Below, piece after piece: positions 7,742 to 17,016 of a DNA stretch of 64,000 nt (positions are counted from its first letter, which is position 1; every line of letters starts with the position of its first letter). Position numbers and translations under genes: made by a program. The notes below the pieces were generated by a model. That model had not been told where the DNA came from and did no database searches. It saw only the letters and a list, made by a program, of their open reading frames with translations. The DNA is from Paenibacillus sp. SYP-B3998 (GTDB lineage Bacteria; Bacillota; Bacilli; Paenibacillales; NBRC-103111): contig NZ_JAAIKC010000002.1 of assembly GCF_010820665.1 (NCBI RefSeq), forward strand, positions 310,001-374,000, in the 5' to 3' direction.

Positions 7742-9009
7742 GTCCGTTGCAGAAGTTCTTCATGTGTAGACAACAGCTTTTGTCCCTTGAAGAAATCTTC
7801 CACACTCCCCCTCTCTCTTAAAACATGGACTTGCCCCTGTTTATAGAGCACCTCTGCAGGGAGTTGGTGACTCAAAAACAGGACAGGCGAATGCGTTAAA
7901 CCATAGGCCCCGGACTTCTCTACGACGATATAATCGCCTGAATCCACCTTGCCAAGCTTTACTTTTTGTCCAATGACATCCGTTGGCGTGCAGAGTGAGC
8001 CAACAACCGTAACTTCTGTTAACTCGTCTTGCTCTTCTTGACTGTGAACATGCATGGGAAAGTTGTTACGAATGTGTCTACCTAAAAATGCGGAGGAAGC
8101 ATGATGATTCGACCCACCATCGCATACGACATACTTAGTCCCTTTGCTTTCTTTCACATAAAGGACCTTGGTCACGAATAAACCAGATTCAGCCATAAGA
8201 AAACGCCCGCTCTCCACCCCAATACGTGTTCCTTCAAGTTTGTGCGCATAAGTTTCCCAAACGGTTTGAAGCCCCTTACCCAGCTCATCCATATCCAAAT
8301 ACTGTTCTCCTGTAAAGTAAGGAATACCGAAACCACCCCCTAGATCAAGGAATTGGAGCGGAAAAGCGTAAGTCTCAGAAACCGTAATGGCCAGTTTAAT
8401 AATTTCTTCCATATTTTTAATAATAAGTGAAGCTGCCAACATTTGTGAGCCTGTATAGATGTGTAAACCGATCAATTTCAAATAAGGAAGTGATTGAATC
8501 GTTCCAAGTGCTTCTTCCAGTTGCGATTGATCAATGCCAAATTGAGTAGGTACGCCAGTCATGCGGAGTCCAGCCCCCGACAGATTGAAATCCGGATTTA
8601 TGCGAACGGAGATAGGAACTTGTCTGCCCTTCTTTTGTCCAATGTGATTAATTAAGATTGCTTCTTCTAATGATTCGACATTGATACTGTAAATTTGCCT
8701 GTCAATGGAAGTCTCTAGCTCTTCGATCGTTTTACCTGGGCTTGTAAAAATGATTTGATCAGGTGTGAAGCCTGCCTGGAAGGCAGTTTGGAGCTCTGCC
8801 AGCGAGGCAACCTCAATCTGACTTCCAAGCTTCTTAAACAATTGACAGACACCCAATAATGGATTGGCTTTTACGGAATAGAACACTTCGAAATGCTTCG
8901 GTAAGCAGCTTTTCAACAGCTTGTATTGATGCTCTATCTTTTCTCCATCATAGATATAGATTGGTGTGTTGAACTCATTCACGATGTGGGTGATAACCTC
9001 TTGATTCAT
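7738..9009 (-). CDS. Fold-III PLP-dependent decarboxylase, possible BtrK-like
   Basis: A 423-residue alanine-racemase-fold decarboxylase of the diaminopimelate/ornithine decarboxylase group. PLP-binding Lys47 is in FYSVKANP, the phosphate loop is LGGGFGIPY (223-231), catalytic Cys340 is in GSLCTPTDVIG, and the C-terminal GAYG is at 367-370. The residue after Cys340 is Thr rather than the Glu usual in true diaminopimelate decarboxylases, which argues against lysine synthesis. In butirosin synthesis BtrK of this fold decarboxylates glutamyl-carrier protein. GGGAGGG precedes the ATG, which overlaps the kinase stop (9006). It may instead act on a free amino acid. Confidence 0.85.
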   Translation of the reverse strand: MNQEVITHIVNEFNTPIYIYDGEKIEHQYKLLKSCLPKHFEVFYSVKANPLLGVCQLFKKLGSQIEVASLAELQTAFQAGFTPDQIIFTSPGKTIEELETSIDRQIYSINVESLEEAILINHIGQKKGRQVPISVRINPDFNLSGAGLRMTGVPTQFGIDQSQLEEALGTIQSLPYLKLIGLHIYTGSQMLAASLIIKNMEEIIKLAITVSETYAFPLQFLDLGGGFGIPYFTGEQYLDMDELGKGLQTVWETYAHKLEGTRIGVESGRFLMAESGLFVTKVLYVKESKGTKYVVCDGGSNHHASSAFLGRHIRNNFPMHVHSQEEQDELTEVTVVGSLCTPTDVIGQKVKLGKVDSGDYIVVEKSGAYGLTHSPVLFLSHQLPAEVLYKQGQVHVLRERGSVEDFFKGQKLLSTHEELLQRT

Positions 9010-9722
9010 AATTTCCCTCCCAACGATGGATAGATTACAGGGGAGCCCTTTAGGACTCCCAGTTTCTGCGCAATATAATCCTCAATAAATAGTTCAACGA
9101 TTTTAGAATTGCCATTCAACACGAAGACATGTGTATTACGACCTGCTTTCACGTCCTCAAGCAATCCCACATAGGCTTCTCTCATCTGTTTCAAATAGTA
9201 CAAATCTTTATTAGGAATTTGATCATTTTGAGAAATAGCCTTGTTCGGATGGAACAAGGTTTTCCCTCTTATTGCGATTCGCTCGTAGCAAATTTGTGGA
9301 GGCGTGTCACAGAACAATAACCAGTCTGGTTTACGAGTAAACCGTACTATGATTTTACCAATCAGCTTACTTGCCCCATTAACTGCATCACGCGTTGCAC
9401 CTGTGTACACATACCTATCGGCAATTACCACTTGCTTTTTTTTCAATAAGGGCACCATAACTCTAAAATAATCAATCAGAAAACCAATCCACTGCAGAAG
9501 ACTGTATACATTTGGTGTCAACCAGCCCCAAACGTCGATTTTTGCAGCAATCGATCTTATAATCGGATTGGAATTCCATTCCAACACGTTTACCTGATAA
9601 CCAGAGGCTCGCAATTGATTAGAAAGTTTCACAATCGTTTCGCTTTTACCCGACCCGCTAATCCCCTCACAAACGATCAATACGCCTTGATTCTTATTTA
9701 CTATCGCTCTTTTTCCATTCAT
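9006..9722 (-). CDS. Thymidylate-kinase-like P-loop kinase
   Basis: A 238-residue protein of the dTMP kinase-like P-loop family. Walker A is GISGSGKS (20-27), followed by the nucleoside-kinase Asp-Arg motif ADRYVYTGATRD and a lid-like Arg-rich region near residue 160. Housekeeping thymidylate kinases sit in other neighbourhoods and are shorter, so this copy is probably repurposed to phosphorylate a cluster intermediate or product. It lies between the nucleotidyltransferase-like gene (6 bases away) and the decarboxylase (overlapping). There is no clear ribosome site at 9720, suggesting translational coupling to the upstream gene. The substrate is unknown. Confidence 0.7.
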   Translation of the reverse strand: MNGKRAIVNKNQGVLIVCEGISGSGKSETIVKLSNQLRASGYQVNVLEWNSNPIIRSIAAKIDVWGWLTPNVYSLLQWIGFLIDYFRVMVPLLKKKQVVIADRYVYTGATRDAVNGASKLIGKIIVRFTRKPDWLLFCDTPPQICYERIAIRGKTLFHPNKAISQNDQIPNKDLYYLKQMREAYVGLLEDVKAGRNTHVFVLNGNSKIVELFIEDYIAQKLGVLKGSPVIYPSLGGKL

Positions 9723-9727
9723 AACAA

Positions 9728-10849
9728 TTAAACAGTAGAAATGGGTTCCAGTTTTTCGAGATCGTTAAATCGTTTCATATCAAAAAAACGGGAAATTAAA
9801 TCTTTTTTCCATCTGTAGACGATCGTAGCATCTGAAGCATCCACAACTTGTTCTAAATAGTCCTTATCACTAGGCTCTATTTGATTCATCATTTCAATAA
9901 AAGACTCATTTCCATTTAGCACTGGGAAGAAAGTACGTGTATAGGACAAGGAATAGTAACATTCGCGAATGATGTTGTTACTCGTAATGATGGATACAAA
10001 GTGATCCCAATCAATCTGAATATGGCTGTCGGTTAAGAACCCATAAATATCTACGAACTTGTAGAACCCAAGGTCCCGCTGCCACTCTACCCAGTTCAAG
10101 ACGGCTGCTTCTTTAAACAGATGCACGCAAAGATGAGCTAGGAAATACTCTTTAGGGAGTGAGCTAACTTGTATGCCCTCATCAAAGTGGTAGCCTTCAG
10201 CCTGCTGAATGAAATCATCCACGGCTTTCTCCGTACCTTGGGCCATCCAGTCGAGTGAGAAATTAATATCGATTTCTATTAAATTAATACCTGGCTGGTT
10301 TACAACCTTGCGGTAAGGAACAACTTCACCGTAGTTCATTCGATAATTCAATATTTCTCTTCGAGTTGCAGGAATCACAACATTTTCATTCTCATCGTGA
10401 AAACCTTGAATAAATCCAAGCTCCTTAAGCACGTTACCACAGGCCGTCAGATCACCTGCGTTCAGCAATATATCGATATCGCTAGAAATCCTGCAGCCTA
10501 ACGGATAAACCGAATTAGCCAAAATGGAACCTTTTAGAAACGCATGCGGAATTCCGCTTTCATTCATCGCTAAGGCGATTTCCTTAATTGCTGTCTTATG
10601 TGAATTAGTACGATGAGATTGAATCTCGTGAATGAGTGATAACCCAAACTCAAATTCTCGGTTAAAGGAAGGCGCGCTGCATGCGCGAAGCACATGATAA
10701 GCAATTCCAGCCGTACGATTGTAAACGAGATGTCCCAGAACTTCCGCCCAGTCCAACTTCTGACCAATTAGCTCAAGTATTCTTTCTTTATGCGGATTTC
10801 TAAATTGCGCTAGTTCTAACACGAGTTCTTGTTCTAAGGATTTGGTCAT
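9728..10849 (-). CDS. Nucleotidyltransferase-family protein (NTP_transf_5-like)
   Basis: A 373-residue protein of the uncharacterised nucleotidyltransferase family often found in peptide and antibiotic clusters. The key motif is HAFLKGSILANSVYP (102-116) followed by SSDIDILL (122-129), where Lys106-Gly-Ser and the Asp124/Asp126 pair match the minimal nucleotidyltransferase signature. The rest is helical with several Trp/His positions. Such enzymes add a nucleoside monophosphate, or phosphate, to small molecules or proteins. A self-protection or product-modification role is inferred from cluster membership. GAGAGGAAG precedes the ATG. Alternative: a degenerate, non-catalytic fold. Confidence 0.7.
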   Translation of the reverse strand: MTKSLEQELVLELAQFRNPHKERILELIGQKLDWAEVLGHLVYNRTAGIAYHVLRACSAPSFNREFEFGLSLIHEIQSHRTNSHKTAIKEIALAMNESGIPHAFLKGSILANSVYPLGCRISSDIDILLNAGDLTACGNVLKELGFIQGFHDENENVVIPATRREILNYRMNYGEVVPYRKVVNQPGINLIEIDINFSLDWMAQGTEKAVDDFIQQAEGYHFDEGIQVSSLPKEYFLAHLCVHLFKEAAVLNWVEWQRDLGFYKFVDIYGFLTDSHIQIDWDHFVSIITSNNIIRECYYSLSYTRTFFPVLNGNESFIEMMNQIEPSDKDYLEQVVDASDATIVYRWKKDLISRFFDMKRFNDLEKLEPISTV

Positions 10850-10862
10850 TATGATCTTCCTC

Positions 10863-12362
10863 TCAAATTAAAGTTTGCGCATAGTTTATGGGCTTACGAA
10901 CAATTTTTCCGGCATGATTACGAGGAATAGCCTCCACAATCTGAATCTCATCCGGATATTGATACGAGGCAAGTTTCTTTTTACAAATCGCCATGACATC
11001 TGCTTGCGTAAGTAAAGCATCACTTTCAGCAACGACTGCCATTTGTATGCTTTGCCCATACTTCGGATTCATTGCACTAAATACAATCACTTCCCTGATG
11101 CGTTCATCCTCTAGCAGTCGATCTTCAATCTCCTTTGGATAAATGTTCATTCCGGCTCGAATGATCATGTCATCTTGACGTCCAGCAATATATAGGTAGC
11201 CATCTGTCCCTTGATAAATTGCATCGCCTGTATGAAGCCAACCGTCTTTCAATTTCGCAGATGTAAGTTCGGGAGCGTCCCAATATCCATAAAAAACATT
11301 AGGCCCTTGCACTAGAAGTTGCCCTACTTCACCTTCACAAGTATCCACCCCTTGGTTGTCTACAATTCGAATTTTCATACTAAGAAGGGGCTTACCAATG
11401 CATCCTTCTTTCTGTGAAAAATGTTCAGAAGGTAGATACGTTATTCGGGGGGAAGCTTCTGTTTGACCATACAGCATATAAAATTCTACATGGGGAAAAC
11501 GCTCTTTGGCCTTGCTTGCAACCTGCTTATGCATGTATTCACCCATTAGTGAAACCTTGCTAAGCTGTGGGAGCGAATAATTAGCTTTATCGCAAGCAAG
11601 TTGATAGAAAATCGTCGGTGTTGTGCCAAACACGGTTATACCTGTTTTCTCCATGAAACTGAGCAATCTTCTGGGCATGAAAGCTTCCGTGTAGAAGGTA
11701 AGCTGCGCACCGCACATCAAACCCAACAAGAACTCACCAGTCATGACAGAAGCATGGCTCAATGAACGATTTATAAGGATGTGATCCTTCTTATTAATGT
11801 CGAAATAAGCCCGTATATCTACAATATTCGCCCAAATATTTGCATACGTTAAGATCGCCCCTTTGGGCTTTCCCGTGCTACCTGAAGTGTACATGAGGAA
11901 CGATGGTGGCAACGGTTGTTCCGTATCACCTAACTTCTCTTTGCCTGGATTCTGCTGAACCAAGTCCCCTAGATGGGGAGAGAGCAGTGTTGTTCCGACA
12001 GCTTCACAAGTTTGTTCAAGCAGCTCAAGCTCACTTGCGGCCAACTTTGACAGCAAATAATGGGGGCGAGTATGCCCTAATATCTGCTCACACCGCTGAA
12101 TGCCATACCGTTTGTATAAGGGGACAATCGTTACATTTAGTGATAATAACGCTAAGATTTCAATCGCTTCTTCAAGCGGATACTCCTCCAACACAGCCAC
12201 CCTGCTGCCTGTAGATAGCAAGGAGCGAAGCAGATTCGCTCTTGCTCTTACTCTACCTAAAAGCTCCCCATAGCTGATCACATTCCCCGCTTGATCAGAC
12301 AAAGCAGGTCGATACGCATGCTCTAGACAGGACTGCTCAAGCGCATTCCAGAGCATATTCAT
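10863..12362 (-). CDS. AMP-forming acyl/aminoacyl ligase (adenylation enzyme)
   Basis: A 499-residue member of the ANL superfamily. The phosphate-binding loop is YTSGSTGKPKG (158-168), the A5 motif is YGQTEASPR, the A7/A8 region contains LHTGDAIYQGTDGYLYIAGR, and the A10 lysine is Lys486 in NHAGKIVRKP. All steps for carboxylate adenylation therefore look intact. It starts one base after the stop of the acyl carrier protein gene, so the carrier is its likely acceptor. The selectivity pocket was not decoded; fatty, aryl or amino acid substrates are all possible. Role inferred: activate a carboxylic acid and load the carrier's phosphopantetheine thiol. Confidence 0.9.
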   Translation of the reverse strand: MNMLWNALEQSCLEHAYRPALSDQAGNVISYGELLGRVRARANLLRSLLSTGSRVAVLEEYPLEEAIEILALLSLNVTIVPLYKRYGIQRCEQILGHTRPHYLLSKLAASELELLEQTCEAVGTTLLSPHLGDLVQQNPGKEKLGDTEQPLPPSFLMYTSGSTGKPKGAILTYANIWANIVDIRAYFDINKKDHILINRSLSHASVMTGEFLLGLMCGAQLTFYTEAFMPRRLLSFMEKTGITVFGTTPTIFYQLACDKANYSLPQLSKVSLMGEYMHKQVASKAKERFPHVEFYMLYGQTEASPRITYLPSEHFSQKEGCIGKPLLSMKIRIVDNQGVDTCEGEVGQLLVQGPNVFYGYWDAPELTSAKLKDGWLHTGDAIYQGTDGYLYIAGRQDDMIIRAGMNIYPKEIEDRLLEDERIREVIVFSAMNPKYGQSIQMAVVAESDALLTQADVMAICKKKLASYQYPDEIQIVEAIPRNHAGKIVRKPINYAQTLI

Positions 12363-12363
12363 C

Positions 12364-12621
12364 TTAATTCACTTGTCCAGAAACGATGGATTTGTTAACT
12401 AATGCTGCTAAGTCCCCAAAATTTCTTAGAGACTCAACACCAAGGTCGGATTCATCGAAGATAATATTGCATTTTTCTTCAATCTGCACCAATAGCTCCA
12501 CATATTTAATCGAATCGATACCAAGATCGGCAAGTAAAGTATCATCTGAAAGCTCGTTTGTCTCAATACCGGCAGCTAGTTCTTGTAATACTTCTCGAAT
12601 CACTTGTTTTACATCGTTCAT
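12364..12621 (-). CDS. Acyl carrier protein 2
   Basis: An 85-residue acidic four-helix carrier protein. The phosphopantetheine site is Ser37 in DLGIDSIKYVELL, with the D-S-I core typical of carriers of this class. AAAGGAG lies 8 bases before the ATG. It sits between a BtrH-like gene (upstream) and the adenylating ligase (1 base downstream), a layout suggesting that the ligase loads it and the BtrH-like protein unloads it. The sequence differs clearly from the other carrier (18018-18278), so the two probably carry different cargo. Confidence 0.92.
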   Translation of the reverse strand: MNDVKQVIREVLQELAAGIETNELSDDTLLADLGIDSIKYVELLVQIEEKCNIIFDESDLGVESLRNFGDLAALVNKSIVSGQVN

Positions 12622-12637
12622 AAGTAAGTCTCTCCTT

Positions 12638-13768
12638 TTATTGTAAAATTGCTTGGCGCGAAAGCTTGGTTGCGATATCGGACTCTAGCTCGATAATAGC
12701 CTTCAAGTGCTTGTCCATATCATCAAGCAAACTCATCTTTTTCGTAATCCCTAACTTTAGTGACACATTGGAGACGATTTCCCACCGTTTGATCGTTTCA
12801 TCCAGTAGTTCAAGAAGATTGTCTTTCAAGGCTTGTGGTAGCATATCTCCCATATCTTCAATGCATGCTTTGAAATGTCTGCGTGTTCTGGCAATTCGTT
12901 TTAGAAAGGTGCTATAGTACAACTTGAACATGTAGATAGCACGTTCATCGAGTGTGGATTCTTTCTTTAAAAGTAAGTCGCTGCGGAATGCTTCAATCCG
13001 TTCTAACCCACAGCGTTTACCAAGCACTTGCTTACTCCCTAACATTCTCGCACTGCTCTCTTCTAGCATAGTATAGAAACATTCTTGCGTGACTTGAAAA
13101 GAATCAGGCACTTCGATCTCCATCCACAAATTACGAATTTGCCTTGTGTAAGGACCCGCCGCCGGATTACTCAATTCACAGGTGGACAAACGAGCCACTT
13201 TCACCTCTTCAATCGTCATCGTCCCATCAAAATCACTGTTAGAAATCTTATATTTATCAAATAAATGAAGTGTACCCGCATCTTCGTCATAACCAGTTAC
13301 TACAATAGCATGAAGTCCATGTTCCTTTTTATAAGCCCCGTGATAATGCATTTCAAATAAATTGACAACTGTACACAATGGTTCATCGTTTCTTATTAAC
13401 TGTTTCAATCGTTCGTGGGCAACTTCAGCGTCATCACAAATGTATAAACGAATTTGAATTTTATCTTCACGACTGGTCTGCACAGCATCCATATTACCAC
13501 TGTAGATTGTAGTCGCCGGCTGATAAACAAACGGCAAAGAGGTGTTTAATTCTGCCTCAGTAAACTCCACAGACGGTGTAAAACGGTACAAAAAATTATT
13601 TCCTATCATTTCTTCCGTTTCGTCATACATAAAGTTCAAATATTCGGCCAACACAATATTCGGATTTTGCCCTTTATGTGCTAGAACTGCCGCATATGCC
13701 GTTGCAAAGCAATCGCTAAGATAAGGTACATAATATCGAGGAACGCCATTAATTAGATGCTGACCCAT
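12638..13768 (-). CDS. BtrH-like acyltransferase/peptidase-fold protein B
   Basis: A 376-residue protein, the clearest of the three BtrH-like copies. Candidate catalytic residues are Cys20 (L-S-D-C-F-A-T-A-Y), His153 (EHGLHAIVVTGYDE) and Asp171 (LHLFDKYKIS); the H-to-D distance is 18 residues. Papain-like C39/BtrH domains use this order. The C-terminal 150 residues are strongly helical and charged, perhaps a carrier-protein docking domain. Ribosome site AAAGGAGGG. Followed by carrier protein 2 after 16 bases. Expected role: transfer of the carrier-bound acyl group to an amine or hydroxyl of the growing product. The acceptor is unknown. Confidence 0.65.
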   Translation of the reverse strand: MGQHLINGVPRYYVPYLSDCFATAYAAVLAHKGQNPNIVLAEYLNFMYDETEEMIGNNFLYRFTPSVEFTEAELNTSLPFVYQPATTIYSGNMDAVQTSREDKIQIRLYICDDAEVAHERLKQLIRNDEPLCTVVNLFEMHYHGAYKKEHGLHAIVVTGYDEDAGTLHLFDKYKISNSDFDGTMTIEEVKVARLSTCELSNPAAGPYTRQIRNLWMEIEVPDSFQVTQECFYTMLEESSARMLGSKQVLGKRCGLERIEAFRSDLLLKKESTLDERAIYMFKLYYSTFLKRIARTRRHFKACIEDMGDMLPQALKDNLLELLDETIKRWEIVSNVSLKLGITKKMSLLDDMDKHLKAIIELESDIATKLSRQAILQ

Positions 13769-13786
13769 AAACCGCCCTCCTTTGGG

Positions 13787-15361
13787 TTATTTATATCTCT
13801 CATTCAAAATTTTGATCCGCCCATCAACCTCAGGGGTTACTTCCTTTTTGTTTCGAATATAAGCGGCTAACACATCCCGCAACAAATCCCCCTTACTAAT
13901 AACCTTTGCGCCTTCAAACTCCTTATAATTGTCGCCACCGTTAATGAGATAATCGTTTGTGGCAACCTTATACACCTTGTCCTTCGCCAAGGGTTGACCA
14001 TCCTTGTAAACACTTATCAAGCGTTTCCCGGCTGGCTTAGAACCATCAAATTCATACTTGATGCCAGAAACTTGAAGGAACCCACCGTTACTCGAACCGT
14101 TCGGCCACTCACGCAAGCCACGTTCCAGTGCTGCATAGACAACTTCGCCTTTTACCTCAATCGTCATTAACGAATTAACGAAGGGCAGCGGTCTGCCTGC
14201 ATTGTATAAGGAAACTTCTCCCTTTGGAACACTTTCCCGGATACCGCCCCCATTCAGCAGCGCGATATCTGCCTTCCCAATCTCTCTCATTGAATCCGTA
14301 ATCAGATTAGCAAGATTCGTCTCCTTCGATCGCACCTGCGAGCGAATGCCATTGAGTTGAACGGTTGACGTGCCAAGAATCTCTTTACCTTGTTCCAAGG
14401 CAATCGCGTGATATTTCTCAGCCACTTGCGCGACTGCCTTATCTTCTTTCGTTCGGTCCTTCGATTGAAACAAGCTCCAAGTAACTTTGGCTACTTTACC
14501 ACTCCGGAAATACATATCCGCTAGGCCAACGTGTGTACTATAAGAACCCGGTTCCGCATAAAATGTGTTATTGATCTTCTCAATATCCTTATACAGCCAG
14601 TGGTGATGACCGCAAAGAATAAAATCAATGCCATCCACATCTTTGATCAGCTGCTTATCAAGATCGTCCCCCAAGTGAGAAACAAGCACGATCGCATCCA
14701 CATTCTGCTTGCGCAGCTCATCAATCGTTTGACGCGCCGATACTGCTGGGTCTCCGAACTCAACTCCCGTAGGATCAGAAACGTTCATGTTGGACAAAGC
14801 CTCTGGAACGGTTAAACCGAATATACCAATTTTTTTGCCACCAACCGTAACGATCTTATAGGGGTCAAATACAAGCTTGCCCTTCCTATACACATTAGCC
14901 GATAAGATGGGATATTTGAGTTCTGCTTTAATTGCGACCGCTCGATCAAATCCAAAGTCCAGGTCATGATTACCTAATGCCATCGCATCATATCCCATAA
15001 GATTTGCTGCTTCGACAACCCCTTGCCCTTCATTCACATTCGCTTCATTCGTGCCGTGGAACATATCCCCGCTATCCAGTAGAAGTGAATCTGGATTCTC
15101 CTTACGTAAATCATCAATAATTCCTTTCATGAGCGGCATACCCATTTCGACATTAACCTCGTCGAGACTGTAATATCCCCCGTTCGCTTCGTCATATACG
15201 AGATGACCATGAACATCTCCGGAGTTAATCAAGCTGATCTTCTTTTCGTAATAACCTACTTTTAATAACACATCGTTGAAATTTACTGTCCGATAAGTCA
15301 GATAACCTGCTGCAACAAGAAGCAGCACACCCAGCACGATAATGTTTGTATATTTCTTCAT
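13787..15361 (-). CDS. Membrane-anchored 5'-nucleotidase / metallophosphoesterase (UshA-like)
   Basis: A 524-residue protein with an N-terminal signal anchor (about residues 7-24), so the enzyme faces outside. The metallophosphoesterase half has GDVHGHL (Asp49, His51, His53), LDSGDMFHG and ALGNHDLDFG. The C-terminal 5'-nucleotidase domain shows LLNGGGIRESVPKGE and PFVNSL. All metal and substrate motifs look intact. Such enzymes hydrolyse nucleotides or phosphate esters at the cell surface. Its position between the ABC exporter and the BtrH-like gene suggests removal of a phosphate or nucleotide from an exported product, while the kinase-like gene of the cluster would add it inside. That coupling is inference. 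Confidence 0.88.
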   Translation of the reverse strand: MKKYTNIIVLGVLLLVAAGYLTYRTVNFNDVLLKVGYYEKKISLINSGDVHGHLVYDEANGGYYSLDEVNVEMGMPLMKGIIDDLRKENPDSLLLDSGDMFHGTNEANVNEGQGVVEAANLMGYDAMALGNHDLDFGFDRAVAIKAELKYPILSANVYRKGKLVFDPYKIVTVGGKKIGIFGLTVPEALSNMNVSDPTGVEFGDPAVSARQTIDELRKQNVDAIVLVSHLGDDLDKQLIKDVDGIDFILCGHHHWLYKDIEKINNTFYAEPGSYSTHVGLADMYFRSGKVAKVTWSLFQSKDRTKEDKAVAQVAEKYHAIALEQGKEILGTSTVQLNGIRSQVRSKETNLANLITDSMREIGKADIALLNGGGIRESVPKGEVSLYNAGRPLPFVNSLMTIEVKGEVVYAALERGLREWPNGSSNGGFLQVSGIKYEFDGSKPAGKRLISVYKDGQPLAKDKVYKVATNDYLINGGDNYKEFEGAKVISKGDLLRDVLAAYIRNKKEVTPEVDGRIKILNERYK

Positions 15362-15394
15362 CCCTCAACCTCATTATGTTAGTAGTTGGTACCT

Positions 15395-16225
15395 CTAATA
15401 CATGGAGTTGCCGGTGCTTGTATAGTTCTTCACCCCATAATTCCAGAACGTGTATACGATCCCGAACATGACGATTCCAACTACTGGCGTCAAATACACA
15501 TAACCACTCCAAAACTGTCCAGCATCGGCTTTATTTAGAAAATACTGTGTTGGGAAATAGTTTACAAAAGAAAAAGGAATCATATAAATGAGCAACTTTT
15601 GAATAATTCCTGGATAAAAACTAAGTGGATAGCCTGCGATTCTACGAGAGTTAAAAAAGATCAAGTTGCGTAGATTTTCTGTTTTGACAGACCAAAAGCT
15701 GAAGCAGGCTGAAAGCATAAAGATCGATGCTTGAATAACAGCCCCACCTAAGAGCGCCAAAATATAGAAGATGATGTTTGTCAAATTCCAATCTATTCCG
15801 ACAGAAAATGCCGTGTTCATAAATAAAAGGATGCCTACAATCCCATGGCCTAGTGTTGCCGGATAATCGACACGAGAAGCAATAATTTGGAACAATAACC
15901 CCAAGGGCCTCGTCAAAAATCGATCAAATTCTCCAGAATGCACCATTCCGTCGAAATCTCTGACACCTGCAAATAAAAACACGAATAAACTATAGGAAAG
16001 GAATAAGAAGCTGTATAGAAACATCAATTCATTAAGTTCCCAGCCCCGAATATGGAGGAATCTTAATAAAATAAGGAACATGACGATAACACTTATCATT
16101 TCCCGGCAAAAAATAGCTAGCGTGATCAAAGAACGATCGAATTTGTATTCCAAAGTCGTCTTCAGTGTCAGCTTAGTGAAATAGTAAAATAAAGTAAGCA
16201 TTTCAGCGAACGTATGCTTCCTCAC
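15395..16225 (-). CDS. ABC-2 type transporter permease (second subunit)
   Basis: A 276-residue membrane protein with about six helices, of the ABC-2-like group paired with a dedicated ATPase (DUF990 type: the D-R-F-L-T-R-P-L motif near residue 100). The start was set at GTG 16225 because GGGAGG lies 6 bases upstream; the longer open frame to 16306 runs through the previous gene in a shifted frame. Separated by two bases from the first permease gene. With the ATPase and the first permease it forms a full exporter, presumably for the cluster product. Confidence 0.82.
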   Translation of the reverse strand: MRKHTFAEMLTLFYYFTKLTLKTTLEYKFDRSLITLAIFCREMISVIVMFLILLRFLHIRGWELNELMFLYSFLFLSYSLFVFLFAGVRDFDGMVHSGEFDRFLTRPLGLLFQIIASRVDYPATLGHGIVGILLFMNTAFSVGIDWNLTNIIFYILALLGGAVIQASIFMLSACFSFWSVKTENLRNLIFFNSRRIAGYPLSFYPGIIQKLLIYMIPFSFVNYFPTQYFLNKADAGQFWSGYVYLTPVVGIVMFGIVYTFWNYGVKNYTSTGNSMY

Positions 16226-16227
16226 GT

Positions 16228-17016
16228 TTAACCTCCCTGAACGACCAGTTTTTTCGCAGCGGCACGCCATAGCAATTGTCCGATGGCAAACAGAAGCAGG
16301 GCCCAAATGACTTGCTTGAACACACTGTTCATGATCTCTTCATGTGGGATTTGACCCAAGTATATCCGGATTGGAATATAGAAAATAGAATCAAAAGGAG
16401 TATACTTGATAATGTCCGTTAACCATTCTGGTAGAAACCAAAGTGGTATAAGCGCTCCCGAGAAGATCATAACCGCAGCGTCTTTGATGGTGATAAGACT
16501 AAACGTCCAATAAAACCAAAATGAGCTTACCCATACGAGAAAATTCAAGTTATAAAGCACGAGGTAGCCGAGTATAGCACTTAAGGAGAAATACAAAAAC
16601 ATTTCTGTTGAGAAAGGGGGTAGCAGTTTGAATAAGAAAATTGAGATGATAATTGCAGGAGTAAGTTGCATCAGCAGCCGAAAAATCGTCGTGCCGACAT
16701 TGTAGGAAAAAACATAAAGCCTAAAATTAATCGGTTTGAGTAAGTCAGATGAAATAAGGCCCGATCTCACTTTCGATTCAATGAAATACTCATCCATCAT
16801 GTAAACAACCTGCATGAGAAAGGAGAGAACGATATAGGTAACAAGGATTTTAAACTGGACGCCTTCCAGCGACTCTTCTTCCTCATATATCGCTCTCCAA
16901 ATGCAAATGTTGACGAAAATCATCACAATCGCATTGATTACACCAGCGAAATAGTCCATTCGGTAAGTCACATTGTTTTGAAATGACTTCTTAGCAAACT
17001 CCAGATAAACTCGCAT
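16228..17016 (-). CDS. ABC-2 type transporter permease (first subunit)
   Basis: A 262-residue membrane protein beginning MRVYLEFAKKSFQNN, then about six hydrophobic segments, with the K-V-R-S-G-L-I-S-x-D-L-L-K-P motif near residue 85 that aligns with D-R-F-L-T-R-P-L in its partner. The start was chosen at 17016 because it matches the family N-terminus and follows GGGAGG (11 bases); it overlaps the end of the ATPase gene by 26 bases. The extra upstream residues to 17061 would lie entirely inside the ATPase gene. Forms a heterodimeric export channel with the next gene product. Confidence 0.82.
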   Translation of the reverse strand: MRVYLEFAKKSFQNNVTYRMDYFAGVINAIVMIFVNICIWRAIYEEEESLEGVQFKILVTYIVLSFLMQVVYMMDEYFIESKVRSGLISSDLLKPINFRLYVFSYNVGTTIFRLLMQLTPAIIISIFLFKLLPPFSTEMFLYFSLSAILGYLVLYNLNFLVWVSSFWFYWTFSLITIKDAAVMIFSGALIPLWFLPEWLTDIIKYTPFDSIFYIPIRIYLGQIPHEEIMNSVFKQVIWALLLFAIGQLLWRAAAKKLVVQGG

